Part shown: positions 29,955-37,937 of the stretch, piece after piece
Layout of the letters: every line of letters starts with the position of its first letter
How positions within the stretch are numbered: the stretch's first letter is position 1
Assembly: GCF_009208585.1 (NCBI RefSeq)
Contig: NZ_WFLN01000006.1
Coordinates: forward strand, 372,001-436,000
Direction: 5' to 3'
DNA: 64,000 bases
Source: Fluviispira multicolorata
Lineage (GTDB): Bacteria > Bdellovibrionota_B > Oligoflexia > Silvanigrellales > Silvanigrellaceae
Translations under genes and position numbers: made by a program
The notes under the pieces: model-generated
Told to the model about the DNA's origin: nothing
The model's database searches: none
Seen by the model: only the letters and a program-made list of their open reading frames with translations

Positions 29955-30812
29955 ATGAAACGTAAAATTATTGCTATATTAGCTTTTTTATCACTCGCTA
30001 TTATGCCTGCAGCTCATGCAGATTCTTCGGGAGTCCAGGTTGTGAATTGGTATCATGAAATTTTAGTTAAATTCTTTTCTATTTTTAATCCTGAAACTTC
30101 TGCAAATTTAATTGCATTGAAAGCAGAACAATGGTCCCCCGTATTTGCTTCAGCATTTGCGGTATTGCTTTTAATTGTTATTGCAATTGTTTCTGGTTTT
30201 TCTCGTATGAAACCAGAGCAAATGAGTGATGAGGAAATTCTTCCACCAAAGAAATTCGGTCTTATTGCTTTTTTTGAATTGTGCTGGTCTGTGGTTTCAT
30301 CAACACTTGAATCTACTATTGGTGAAAAACACTGGATGCGTTTTGTAGGTGTATTGGGTGGAACATTTTTTGTTCTAATAATCTCAAACTTATCTGGGGT
30401 TTTACCTGGGTTTTCTCCTGCAACATCAAGCATGTCATTTACTTTTGCAGCAGCAATGGCAATATTTGTTTACTTTAATTATTATGGCTTAAAAGAAGCT
30501 GGTTTTCATTATATTAAACATTTAGCTGGTCCCGTTTTATGGATGGCTCCACTTATGTTTTTAATTGAATTTATCAGTCTTATGTCCCGCCCATTATCAT
30601 TATCTCTTCGTATTTTTGGGAATATTTCAGGAGATCACTTTGTCTTCGCAATTTTCTCAGGACTTATGAAAGATCTTTATATTCCATTTATTCCAATTCC
30701 AGCTATATTTCTTGGCTTTGGTACATTTGTTGCATGTCTTCAAGCATTTATTTTTATGACCTTGAGTGCTGTGTATATTAAACTTGCTCTTGACTCAAAA
30801 GCTCACCATTAA
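29955..30812 (+). CDS. atpB: ATP synthase F0 subunit a
   Basis: A 285-residue multi-pass membrane protein. The essential helix MSRPLSLSLRIFGNISGDH holds the conserved Arg that faces the c-ring carboxylate. It starts with a signal-peptide-like MKRKIIAILAFLSLAIMP...AHAD. The subunit forms the two proton half-channels. A 213-base gap separates it from atpE, longer than usual between these two genes. Downstream b, delta and F1 genes are not in this window. Confidence 0.95.
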   Translation: MKRKIIAILAFLSLAIMPAAHADSSGVQVVNWYHEILVKFFSIFNPETSANLIALKAEQWSPVFASAFAVLLLIVIAIVSGFSRMKPEQMSDEEILPPKKFGLIAFFELCWSVVSSTLESTIGEKHWMRFVGVLGGTFFVLIISNLSGVLPGFSPATSSMSFTFAAAMAIFVYFNYYGLKEAGFHYIKHLAGPVLWMAPLMFLIEFISLMSRPLSLSLRIFGNISGDHFVFAIFSGLMKDLYIPFIPIPAIFLGFGTFVACLQAFIFMTLSAVYIKLALDSKAHH

Positions 30813-30916
30813 TTGGGCTTTTGTCTTATAGATTAAAAGGAATTATAAATTCATTTATTAAATTTACCATTTAGTTTGTAAATATGATTTTGTAATTTTC
30901 CTAACCTCTTTGAGGA

Positions 30917-30931
30917 GATTCCATTGGAATC
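30917..30931. repeat. 15-base palindrome in the atpB-atpE gap
   Basis: GATTCCATTGGAATC is a perfect inverted repeat around a single central base, preceded by the small CCTCTTTGAGG hairpin. It could be a protein-binding site governing separate atpE expression. The rest of the gap is AT-rich without ORFs. Confidence 0.35.
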
Positions 30932-30967
30932 AGTGAATGAGAACTAGAATTCTGCTTTCACAAAGTT

Positions 30968-30995
30968 TTGAAAAAATGGGTGTTGTTACTATTTA
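30968..30995 (+). promoter_or_regulatory. Candidate atpE promoter
   Basis: TTGAAA (30968-30973), 16 bases, then TATTTA (30990-30995). A start near 31003 would leave a short leader with AGGAGA before the atpE ATG. A dedicated promoter would help supply the many c subunits needed per enzyme. Confidence 0.4.
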
Positions 30996-31025
30996 TTTAA
31001 TTAGTTTTTTATTCAGGAGAATAAT

Positions 31026-31349
31026 ATGAAAAGCAAATACGCATTAATCACTGCTGCCGCAACAACTGCTCTGTTAACAACACTTCCTGCTGTAGCAGAA
31101 GAAGCAGCTGCTACAGGTATGTCTACTGGTACAGGACTTAAGTTAATTGGTGCTGGTCTTGCAATTGGTCTTGCAGTTGTTGGTGCTGGACAAGGTCAAG
31201 GACATGCTGCAAAAGGAGCGCTTGAAAGTATTGGTCGTAACCCACAAGCTTACAACAAAATCTTTACACCATTCCTTCTTGCAATGGCTCTTATTGAGTT
31301 TCAAGCAATCTTAGGTCTTATTATTGCATTCCTTATTCTTGGTAAATAA
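31026..31349 (+). CDS. atpE: ATP synthase F0 subunit c with signal-peptide-like N-terminus
   Basis: A 107-residue c subunit. A cleavable-looking leader (MKSKYALITAAATTALLTT...AVA) precedes the mature hairpin; typical c subunits are 70-90 residues without it. Helix 1 has GAGQGQGHAAKGALES and the polar loop RNPQA; helix 2 has the ion-binding Glu91 in ALIEFQAILG. Gln58 matches the Gln of Na+-binding c-rings, but the Ser-Thr after the Glu is replaced by Phe-Gln, so proton coupling is likelier. AGGAGA lies before the ATG. A strong terminator follows. Confidence 0.94.
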   Translation: MKSKYALITAAATTALLTTLPAVAEEAAATGMSTGTGLKLIGAGLAIGLAVVGAGQGQGHAAKGALESIGRNPQAYNKIFTPFLLAMALIEFQAILGLIIAFLILGK

Positions 31350-31376
31350 TTCCAAGTATTTTTCATTAATTTATAG

Positions 31377-31409
31377 GAGCCTACGATATTATACGTAGGC
31401 TCTTTTTTT
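31377..31409 (+). terminator. Rho-independent terminator after atpE
   Basis: Stem GAGCCTACG (31377-31385) pairs with CGTAGGCTC (31394-31402) around an 8-base loop, then seven Ts. It ends the atp unit after atpE. Confidence 0.92.
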
Positions 31410-31419
31410 ATAAACGCTC

Positions 31420-31448
31420 TTGACTTCAATACTCATCTTAGATAACAA
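31420..31448 (+). promoter_or_regulatory. Candidate promoter of tRNA-Lys
   Basis: TTGACT (31420-31425), a 17-base spacer, TAACAA (31443-31448). Its predicted start is about 8 bases before the tRNA at 31463. Confidence 0.6.
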
Positions 31449-31462
31449 CACTGAATACACGT

Positions 31463-31538
31463 GGAGGGTTAGCTCAGTTGGTAGAGCAAGAGACTCTTAA
31501 TCTCTTGGTCCAGGGTTCGAGTCCCTGACCCTTCACCA
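31463..31538 (+). tRNA. tRNA-Lys (anticodon CTT)
   Basis: Acceptor GGAGGGT pairs with ACCCTTC with one G-T wobble. D-loop AGCTCAGTTGGTAGAGC; anticodon stem AGAGA/TCTCT around loop CTCTTAA (anticodon CTT); T-loop GGTTCGAGTC; CCA encoded at 31536-31538. Confidence 0.95.
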
Positions 31539-31567
31539 TATTTTTAATTTAAGCTCCCAGCCAAATT

Positions 31568-32470
31568 ATGCATATAACTCCTGTAAACTATATAGGTCGT
31601 TTTGCTCCCTCTCCAACTGGAAAACTACATTTCGGTTCACTTGTAACTGCTATAGCAAGTTATCTTAGAGCGCGTTCTCAATCTGGTAAATGGTTAGTTA
31701 GAATTGAAGATGTTGATACAACACGTATTCAAAAGGACGCAATTTATTCCATTTTAACAGTTTTAGAACAATATGGATTCCAATGGGATGATGAAATTAT
31801 ATATCAATCAAAAAGAAGTCACATTTATCAAGACTATTTAAAATTATTAAAGTCTAAGGAGTTTGTTTATAATTGCATTTGTAATCGAAAAGGAATTTCT
31901 CAACATGATATACAACCCCAGACGGGTGAAGCAATATATAGAGGGAGATGTAGAAATTTAAATATTTTAGATTTAAAAAAGCATTCTAAACGAATTAAAG
32001 TAAATAATATTGAAATATCTTTTATAGATTTAATATATGGAATGTTAAAACAAAATATAATGAATGAAGTTGGTGATTTTACAATATGGAGAGTTGAAAA
32101 CTTTGCGTCTTATCAGCTTGCAGTGGTAATTGATGATCATTTACAGGGAATCACAGAAGTTGTGAGAGGGAGTGATCTTTTATTACAAACGCCACGACAA
32201 ATTTATTTGCAGAAATATTTAGATTTTAAAACTCCTTCCTATGCTCATATTCCAATCGTGGTAAATGAACTTGGTCAAAAACTTTCGAAACAAACTAAAG
32301 CTTATCCACTATTAATGGAAAATTCGAGAGAGAATATTTTTTCTGCTTTAAAGTATCTTGGAATTAACTCTTTTTTTATTTCCATAATAAATGATGAGTC
32401 AAAAAATAATGCTGAAATATTAATTAATTCAGCTAAATATTTTAAATTCAATTTAGTTAAAATATTTTAA
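31568..32470 (+). CDS. gluQ: Glutamyl-Q tRNA(Asp) synthetase
   Basis: A 300-residue paralogue of glutamyl-tRNA synthetase lacking the anticodon-binding domain. It has the HIGH-like FAPSPTGKLHFGSL, RIEDVDTTR, NCICNRKGI with a zinc-type Cys pattern through RGRCRN, DHLQGITEVVRGSDLL and the KMSKS-like KLSKQT. It attaches glutamate to queuosine at position 34 of tRNA-Asp. It lies right after tRNA-Lys. The upstream ribosome-binding site is weak (CCCAGCC), so the start has some uncertainty. Confidence 0.9.
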   Translation: MHITPVNYIGRFAPSPTGKLHFGSLVTAIASYLRARSQSGKWLVRIEDVDTTRIQKDAIYSILTVLEQYGFQWDDEIIYQSKRSHIYQDYLKLLKSKEFVYNCICNRKGISQHDIQPQTGEAIYRGRCRNLNILDLKKHSKRIKVNNIEISFIDLIYGMLKQNIMNEVGDFTIWRVENFASYQLAVVIDDHLQGITEVVRGSDLLLQTPRQIYLQKYLDFKTPSYAHIPIVVNELGQKLSKQTKAYPLLMENSRENIFSALKYLGINSFFISIINDESKNNAEILINSAKYFKFNLVKIF

Positions 32471-32703
32471 AATAAATATTCAATAATAAATAGTTCAAAC
32501 TAAATTAGATTTATTCTTTAATCCAAATAATTTTTAAATTAACGTAATTTTACTTATTTACGTAGTATAAAATGTAGTAAAATTAAACTTTCCTATATTT
32601 ATTTATAAATTTTTGTCAATAAATTGGCACTTGTTTTTTATAGCTTTTTTTATACGATCAAAAACTCTCTCTCTCTCAAACAAATCAATAGAAAGGTATT
32701 CGA

Positions 32704-33420
32704 ATGCGTAAAAAAATTGTTCTCTTAACCTCCTTATTTTTTACAAATTTTTCTACAAATATATATGCAGATAATGCTCAAAATGAGTCTGTATTAGAGG
32801 CACAGGCTAAAATTTTATATCCTATGAACACGATGGCAATTTCAAACAGCAATAGAGTTGAAAAGTGGAATTCATTTAGCTCATCGTGGAGTGACTTGGG
32901 GTATATGGGCGGTTGGCCTGTAAAAATGATGACATATGCTGAATCAAATATTCTTTTAGCTGTTCATTTAGATGGAAGAATGGGGCAATGGACGGGAACA
33001 AATTGGGAAGATCTTGGATTTCCGGGTGGTTGGAACCTAAAAATGGTTGCTTTTGATTATAAAGAGGCAAAATATTGGAGTGTGGGTGTTGATGGCAATG
33101 TTGGTAAATGGAATGGAAAATCATGGTATAACTTTGGAAATCTAGATGGTTGGAATGTAAAAATGGTTGCATTTGATTTGGCAGGAACTTTTTGGTGCGT
33201 GAGCGAAGCCGGTAATATGGGTCGATGGAATGGTAAGCATATAGAAAATCTTGGAAATCTTGGTGGCTGGAAAATGAAGATGATTGCTTTTGATAAATTA
33301 GGAAATCTATGGGGAATTAGTAATCAAGGAATAATAGGTAAATGGAATGGAAATTTTTGGGACACCAATGGTCCCATAAATAACTTAGCACTGAATTGGG
33401 TTTTTTGGTCTGTGAAATAA
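32704..33420 (+). CDS. Secreted tectonin/tachylectin-like repeat protein
   Basis: A 238-residue protein with a signal peptide (cleavage near YA-D at 22). From about residue 45 on it is built of five repeats of 39-40 residues carrying W-x-G-x-x-W-x-x-LG followed by GGW-x-x-K-M: GGW at 69-71, 108-110, 148-150 and 187-189; WxG at 96, 136, 175 and 214. Such repeats form a beta-propeller in tectonins, tachylectin-2 and myxobacterial haemagglutinin, which bind sugars. Sugar-binding is inference. No enzyme motif is present. AGAAAGG precedes the ATG. Confidence 0.72.
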   Translation: MRKKIVLLTSLFFTNFSTNIYADNAQNESVLEAQAKILYPMNTMAISNSNRVEKWNSFSSSWSDLGYMGGWPVKMMTYAESNILLAVHLDGRMGQWTGTNWEDLGFPGGWNLKMVAFDYKEAKYWSVGVDGNVGKWNGKSWYNFGNLDGWNVKMVAFDLAGTFWCVSEAGNMGRWNGKHIENLGNLGGWKMKMIAFDKLGNLWGISNQGIIGKWNGNFWDTNGPINNLALNWVFWSVK

Positions 33421-33433
33421 TATTTATTAATAA

Positions 33434-33466
33434 AAATGCCGACTTGCAATAAACAAGTCGGCATTT
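33434..33466. terminator. Bidirectional terminator between the lectin-like gene and tRNA-Ser
   Basis: A 13-base stem (AAATGCCGACTTG / CAAGTCGGCATTT) with a 7-base loop. Its A/T-rich flanks let it act on both strands, ending the plus-strand gene and the minus-strand tRNA. Confidence 0.88.
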
Positions 33467-33470
33467 AAAA

Positions 33471-33560
33471 TGGCGGAGAGAGAGGGATTCGAACCCCCGG
33501 TAGGCTCACACCTACAACGGTTTTCAAGACCGCCGCCTTAAGCCACTCGGCCATCTCTCC
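33471..33560 (-). tRNA. tRNA-Ser (anticodon TGA)
   Basis: Read on the minus strand: acceptor GGAGAGA/TCTCTCC, discriminator G and encoded CCA (33471-33473). Anticodon loop CTTGAAA (TGA), long variable arm and T-loop GGTTCGAATCC. Class II layout fits serine. Confidence 0.95.
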
Positions 33561-33580
33561 AAATATAGCTAGATAACTTA

Positions 33581-33712
33581 TTACTTCTTAGCAGAAGTTT
33601 TTTTAACCACAGCTTGCGCTGCAACGATTTTAGCTTTGATACGAGCTTTTTTAGCTGCTTGAGATTTTTTTCTCTTCATTTTAAACGTACGGCGGTTGTC
33701 GCTCTTACCCAT
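33581..33712 (-). CDS. 43-residue very basic protein, unknown
   Basis: A short ORF missed by size cut-offs. It begins MGKSDNRRTFKMKRKKS and continues with alternating Ala/Lys (KKARIKAKIVAAQ) to KKTSAKK. About a third of residues are Lys or Arg. GAGGAG sits nine bases before the ATG, a strong ribosome-binding site. It lies directly upstream of tRNA-Ser on the same strand, 20 bases apart, and has its own candidate promoter. Size and charge suggest a ribosomal or nucleic-acid-binding accessory protein; no family was confidently recognised. Confidence 0.7.
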   Translation of the reverse strand: MGKSDNRRTFKMKRKKSQAAKKARIKAKIVAAQAVVKKTSAKK

Positions 33713-33782
33713 TTTTTTGTCTCCTCACAAAGAAAGTTGGGAAGTCGAAACTGCTGCCGAACTTCTCCAATACAGGCGTTGA

Positions 33783-33811
33783 GATTTAGCATGCGCATAT
33801 GGGGTGTGCAA
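33783..33811 (-). promoter_or_regulatory. Candidate promoter for the small basic protein and tRNA-Ser
   Basis: Minus strand: TTGCAC (33806-33811), 17-base spacer, TAAATC (33783-33788). It lies about 70 bases before the small ORF's ATG; no other promoter is apparent before tRNA-Ser. Confidence 0.4.
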
Positions 33812-33833
33812 GCTTTTTTTAAAAAAAGTGAAA

Positions 33834-35027
33834 CTAAGAAAGGGAATCGATTCTATCTCTCATTTCTTGTCTTTGATCAGCGACTTGTTGCTTTTCAATA
33901 CTATCAAAAAGAGCTTTAAAATTGCCTTCCCCAAAACTATCGTCGCCTTCACGTTGAATGATTTCATAGAAAAAAGGACCATAATTTTTATTATCAAATT
34001 GAATGCTTTGTTCTTTCATAAAGATCTGTAATAAGTATTTTCCATTCGCTCCATCAAGAAGAATATTATTTTTTTGAATAACGTCCATAGGTTCATTGAT
34101 TTTTTTGAGATTCATAGTGTTCATTCGATCTGGCAATTGCTGATAATATTTATCAGAAGCTTCTAGGAAGACAGCTTTTCTTTCTTTTATTTGACTGACT
34201 GCATGAATAATATTTTTAGTTCCAATTGCAATATGTTGAATGCCAGATCCATGGTTATCTTCTATATAAATTTCAATTTGTGAATTATTAAAATAAGGAG
34301 AGAGTGGTTGATTTGTTGCAAATTTTATACCGCTTTCTTTGTCCCACATAACAATACTTTCAAGGCCGGAACCAGTGCTGTGCTCAGTGGTATGGTGGGT
34401 TGTGTGAAACTCAATCCCCCAATACTGTTCGAAGCCAAGGCAATGCCTGTAAAACTCTGTAATCGAGTGCATTGAGCGAGCATTACAGGTAACGTGATCT
34501 ATACCGAGATCAAGTCCAAGGGGATTTAAATTGTCTTTTGCATCTTTATTTGTCCAAATAAAACCTGGTGCAAATTGCTCATAACTATTTTCTTCAATAA
34601 AGCGAAAACCAACATCATCAATTGCTGTTGCAATTGCTACTTCTTTCCAAACACCGTCATTATTTGATTTATGAGTTTCAATATCATATAGAAATGCAGC
34701 TTTTCTATCAACAAGAAATTCAGCCGTGTTTTTTAAATTTTTCACTTTGAAATTTAAAAAAGCAACACCATCAGGATGCATATTTAAATAACGGCCTGCA
34801 GAAGATGCTTTTTCAATTGGTTCAGTAAATATCCAGCCAAGTCTGCCAGAACCATTTAGAACGACGGAACGCATTCCATTCTTTTTTTCCCATTCAGGGC
34901 TAGATTTTGCAATTTCAACAAATCCAAATTTTTCTTTATGCCATTGAATTGTTTTTTCAAGCTCTCGAGTAAAATATTGAATTGAATGATAACCAAAAAG
35001 ACCTATAGATTTATGATTCTTTTGCAT
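33834..35027 (-). CDS. hpd: 4-hydroxyphenylpyruvate dioxygenase family enzyme
   Basis: A 397-residue two-domain vicinal-oxygen-chelate enzyme. The C-terminal iron ligands are His178 (GIDHVTCN), His265 (GIQHIA) and Glu355 (PFFYEIIQR); the C-terminal helix GDDSFGEGNFKALFDSIE is typical. HPPD turns 4-hydroxyphenylpyruvate into homogentisate in tyrosine breakdown; the same fold includes hydroxymandelate synthase, so product is not certain. No homogentisate dioxygenase is next to it. GGAGG precedes the ATG. It lies about 100 bases after oppF, probably in its own transcript. Confidence 0.88.
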   Translation of the reverse strand: MQKNHKSIGLFGYHSIQYFTRELEKTIQWHKEKFGFVEIAKSSPEWEKKNGMRSVVLNGSGRLGWIFTEPIEKASSAGRYLNMHPDGVAFLNFKVKNLKNTAEFLVDRKAAFLYDIETHKSNNDGVWKEVAIATAIDDVGFRFIEENSYEQFAPGFIWTNKDAKDNLNPLGLDLGIDHVTCNARSMHSITEFYRHCLGFEQYWGIEFHTTHHTTEHSTGSGLESIVMWDKESGIKFATNQPLSPYFNNSQIEIYIEDNHGSGIQHIAIGTKNIIHAVSQIKERKAVFLEASDKYYQQLPDRMNTMNLKKINEPMDVIQKNNILLDGANGKYLLQIFMKEQSIQFDNKNYGPFFYEIIQREGDDSFGEGNFKALFDSIEKQQVADQRQEMRDRIDSLS

Positions 35028-35129
35028 GATTTTTCCTCCAAATTATTAGCTACTTATAGTGGACTAAAAATAGAATAAAGTAAAGGAAGAAATGATTTTT
35101 GATTTATTTTTAATAATACAATTTTTTAA

Positions 35130-36137
35130 TTAAACAATTATTTTATTTTTTAACTCACTGCTAAAGTGACAGGAAACAAAGTGAGGACTGAGTTGAGTTC
35201 CGTGGTTCTCTAATTTAGGTTCTTGAGTTGAGCATTTCTCTTTAGCAAATGGACATCGAGTGTGAAAACGACAACCGCTTGGAGGATTTATTGGACTAGG
35301 AACATCTCCTTGTATAACCTGGCGCTCTCTCTTTTCAACAATATCATGACGAGGAATACTTGATATCAAAGCTTGTGTATATGGATGAATAGGATTGTTA
35401 TATAAATTCTGTGAGGATGTATATTCAACAATTTTTCCTAAATACATGACTGCAACATAGTCTGAAATATGTTCTATTACAGATAAATCATGAGCAATAA
35501 AAATATAAGATAAATTATATTTATCTCTTAAATCCATCATTAAATTTAAAATTTGACTTTGAATAGAAACATCAAGAGCACTCACAGGTTCGTCACAGAC
35601 AATTATTTTGGGGTTTAATGATAGGGCGCGTGCTATACCTATTCTCTGTCTTTGTCCACCTGAGAATTCATGAGGATATCTGTCAATCGATTCAGGATTT
35701 AAACCAACTTCACTGAGTAAATTTTTAATTTTATTTTTTCGTTCTTCAGGATTTTTGTATAAATTATGAATTTCAAAAGGTTCAGATAAAATTTCTTGCA
35801 CCGACATTCTTGGATTTAAACTCGCAAAAGGATCTTGAAATACGATCTGAATTTCTTTTCGCAAAGGTCTTAATTCTTTTTGGGATAATTTTGTAATATC
35901 TTTCCCATCAAAAACAATATTTCCGGAAGTTGGTTCAAGTAATCTTAATATTGTTCTTCCCAAGGTGCTTTTTCCACAACCAGATTCACCCACAAGTCCA
36001 AGAGTTTGTCCTTTTTTTAAGCTAAAAGAAACATCATCGACAGCATGAACTTTTGCAATTTCTTTTCCAAAAATACCGCCAGATATTGGAAAGTATTTTA
36101 CTAAATTTTTTATTTGCAAAATATATTCATCTATCAT
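35130..36137 (-). CDS. oppF: Oligopeptide/dipeptide ABC transporter ATP-binding protein (OppF type)
   Basis: A 335-residue ABC ATPase. Walker [11 protein letters not shown]-loop VFQDPFASLNPRMS, signature SGGQRQRIG, Walker B IIVCDEPVSALDVS and the OppF/DppF C-terminal Fe-S-type pattern CRFHTRCPFAKEKCS. It powers peptide (or nickel) uptake with OppD and a permease pair. OppD lies upstream in the same cluster; no permease or binding-protein gene is in this window. It starts 5 bases after the nitroreductase stop. Confidence 0.9.
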   Translation of the reverse strand: MIDEYILQIKNLVKYFPISGGIFGKEIAKVHAVDDVSFSLKKGQTLGLVGESGCGKSTLGRTILRLLEPTSGNIVFDGKDITKLSQKELRPLRKEIQIVFQDPFASLNPRMSVQEILSEPFEIHNLYKNPEERKNKIKNLLSEVGLNPESIDRYPHEFSGGQRQRIGIARALSLNPKIIVCDEPVSALDVSIQSQILNLMMDLRDKYNLSYIFIAHDLSVIEHISDYVAVMYLGKIVEYTSSQNLYNNPIHPYTQALISSIPRHDIVEKRERQVIQGDVPSPINPPSGCRFHTRCPFAKEKCSTQEPKLENHGTQLSPHFVSCHFSSELKNKIIV

Positions 36138-36142
36138 TTATT

Positions 36143-36913
36143 CTAAACCTCTTTTATAAATAGTTCACGTTCAAATCGAATTCGAGAACCATAAATTCCA
36201 TTAGGAGCTCTTTTGCCTGCAGCGATTACCATAACAACATGTGCATCGCTTGGGAGCTCTAAAATTCTTTCTATTATTTTTGCATCAAATCCTTCCATAG
36301 GGCAGGAATCAAAAGAAAAAGCTCTCAATGCGAGCATTAGATTTTCTGCTGCTAATGAACAAGTTTTTGTAGCCCAAAGGATCATATCATTATTACTTAC
36401 TGGGTTTCTCGGTGTTGGGGTTTTAAGACCTCTTAAAAATAAAATAGGTCTTTTTAATGTCCCGAGAATACTAAAATAGCCTTGAGTATATGCTAGGGGT
36501 ACTAATTTTTTATAATAATCAATAACACTATTGGGAATGTTACCTTTATTTTTATCAAAAACTTCGAGCATTTTTTTTGCATTTTGTTTCCATGTGTCAG
36601 TTCGTGCTACGCAAACAATAAGTTCTGCTGCTGTGTTTGCAGCTGGTTGTGATAGACACGCTTTTATCAATTCATTTTTCTTTTCAAGAGAACGTACCCA
36701 ATAAAACTCCCAAGGCTGTAAATTAGAAGAATTAGGTGCGAGTAATGCAATATCAAGACATTCGTTCATTATGCTTTCTGGGATAGGTGTTCCATTAAAT
36801 ATTCGAACACTTCGTCTTGACTGAACTACTTTACGAAACTCATCTGGATTAATATTAGGTTCAAGCTCACTATAATTGTGTTTAGGGACTGAATTAAAAA
36901 TTGTTTCGGCCAT
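36143..36913 (-). CDS. Nitroreductase-family flavoprotein
   Basis: A 256-residue protein of the FMN-dependent nitroreductase fold. VQSRRSVRIFNGTPIPE is the FMN-binding start, APNSSNLQPWEFYW the second FMN segment, and CSLAAENLMLALRAFSFDSCPMEG the core helix. It probably reduces a nitro group, quinone or other acceptor with NAD(P)H. Being inserted between oppD and oppF, 5-10 bases from each, is unusual, suggesting a shared substrate. The oxygenase and peptidase genes upstream are part of the same unit. Confidence 0.85.
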   Translation of the reverse strand: MAETIFNSVPKHNYSELEPNINPDEFRKVVQSRRSVRIFNGTPIPESIMNECLDIALLAPNSSNLQPWEFYWVRSLEKKNELIKACLSQPAANTAAELIVCVARTDTWKQNAKKMLEVFDKNKGNIPNSVIDYYKKLVPLAYTQGYFSILGTLKRPILFLRGLKTPTPRNPVSNNDMILWATKTCSLAAENLMLALRAFSFDSCPMEGFDAKIIERILELPSDAHVVMVIAAGKRAPNGIYGSRIRFERELFIKEV

Positions 36914-36923
36914 TTATGTATCC

Positions 36924-37937
36924 TTATATTTTTAAACATGCAGCTTGTTTATTTTGACTAAGTGTTTTTAATTCGGGTTCTGTTACTTTACACTCGTCAG
37001 ACATTAAAGTACATCTATCTTGAAATCGACAGCCTTTTGGTAATTTTCCAAGCGATGGTACCATGCCAGGAATTGTATTTAGTCGGTGTTTTTTTACACC
37101 AAGTTTTGGAATCGAGTTTAATAAACCAATGGTATAGGGATGCTTTGGATTGGTAAATAATTCTTTTGCACTTGATTTTTCAACAATTTTTCCAGCATAC
37201 ATTACAGCGACGTCATCGCAGGTTTCTGCTACAACCCCTAGGTCATGTGTGATTAAAATAGTCGACATTCCATTTTCTTTTTGTAAATTATTCATGAGTG
37301 CAAGTATTTGTGCTTGAATTGTTACATCGAGCGCTGTTGTTGGTTCGTCCGCAATTAATAAAGAAGGTTTACATGCTAATGCAATTGCAATCATAATTCT
37401 TTGTCGCATTCCACCAGAAAGTTGATGTGGATATTCATCTATTCTTTTTTCGGGGGAAGGAATGCGTACTTGTTTTAGCATTTCTATAGAAAGATTACGA
37501 GCCTCTTTATGGCTTGCACCTTTGTGAAGTATGAAAACCTCAGCAATTTGGCTTCCAATTGTATAGACAGGATTTAAACTTGTCATAGGTTCTTGAAAAA
37601 TCATTGATATTCTATTGCCGCGTATGGAACGTATTTCAGGTTCTTTTAATTTTAAAAGATCTTTATTTTCAAATAGTATTTTACCAGATGATATTTTTCC
37701 AGGTGGAGTTTGGATAAGTCTCATTATGGAAAGACTTGTAACACTTTTTCCGCAACCAGATTCTCCTACTATTCCTAAAGTCATCCCTTTTTTTACTTGG
37801 AAAGAACAATTATCAACTGCATTAATATCTTTTCCTGCAATATTGAAACTGGTGACTAAATTTTCAACACTTAGGATAACTTTTTCATTCACCTTTATGT
37901 CTCCACTTAAGAAGCTGTTATATTTTTCCCAGTCCAT
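36924..37937 (-). CDS. oppD: Oligopeptide/dipeptide ABC transporter ATP-binding protein (OppD type)
   Basis: A 337-residue ABC ATPase. Walker [25 protein letters not shown], signature [10 protein letters not shown], Walker [15 protein letters not shown] and the OppD-type C-terminus [14 protein letters not shown]. It pairs with OppF in this cluster. From ATG 37937 it overlaps the 2OG oxygenase by 20 bases. An inner GTG at 37892, eight bases after GGAG, would remove the overlap and better match family length; the start is unresolved. Confidence 0.9.
   Translation of the reverse strand: MDWEKYNSFLSGDIKVNEKVILSVENLVTSFNIAGKDINAVDNCSFQVKKGMTLGIVGESGCGKSVTSLSIMRLIQTPPGKISSGKILFENKDLLKLKEPEIRSIRGNRISMIFQEPMTSLNPVYTIGSQIAEVFILHKGASHKEARNLSIEMLKQVRIPSPEKRIDEYPHQLSGGMRQRIMIAIALACKPSLLIADEPTTALDVTIQAQILALMNNLQKENGMSTILITHDLGVVAETCDDVAVMYAGKIVEKSSAKELFTNPKHPYTIGLLNSIPKLGVKKHRLNTIPGMVPSLGKLPKGCRFQDRCTLMSDECKVTEPELKTLSQNKQAACLKI

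Noticed and set aside
32624..32650. TTGGCACTTG resembling a sigma-54 -24 element before the tectonin-like gene
   Set aside because: No GC-containing -12 element lies at the required distance, so the match is partial and likely chance.
33614..33919. Plus-strand open frame opposite the 43-residue basic protein
   Set aside because: No ribosome-binding site. The minus strand carries a strong one and a coherent basic protein.
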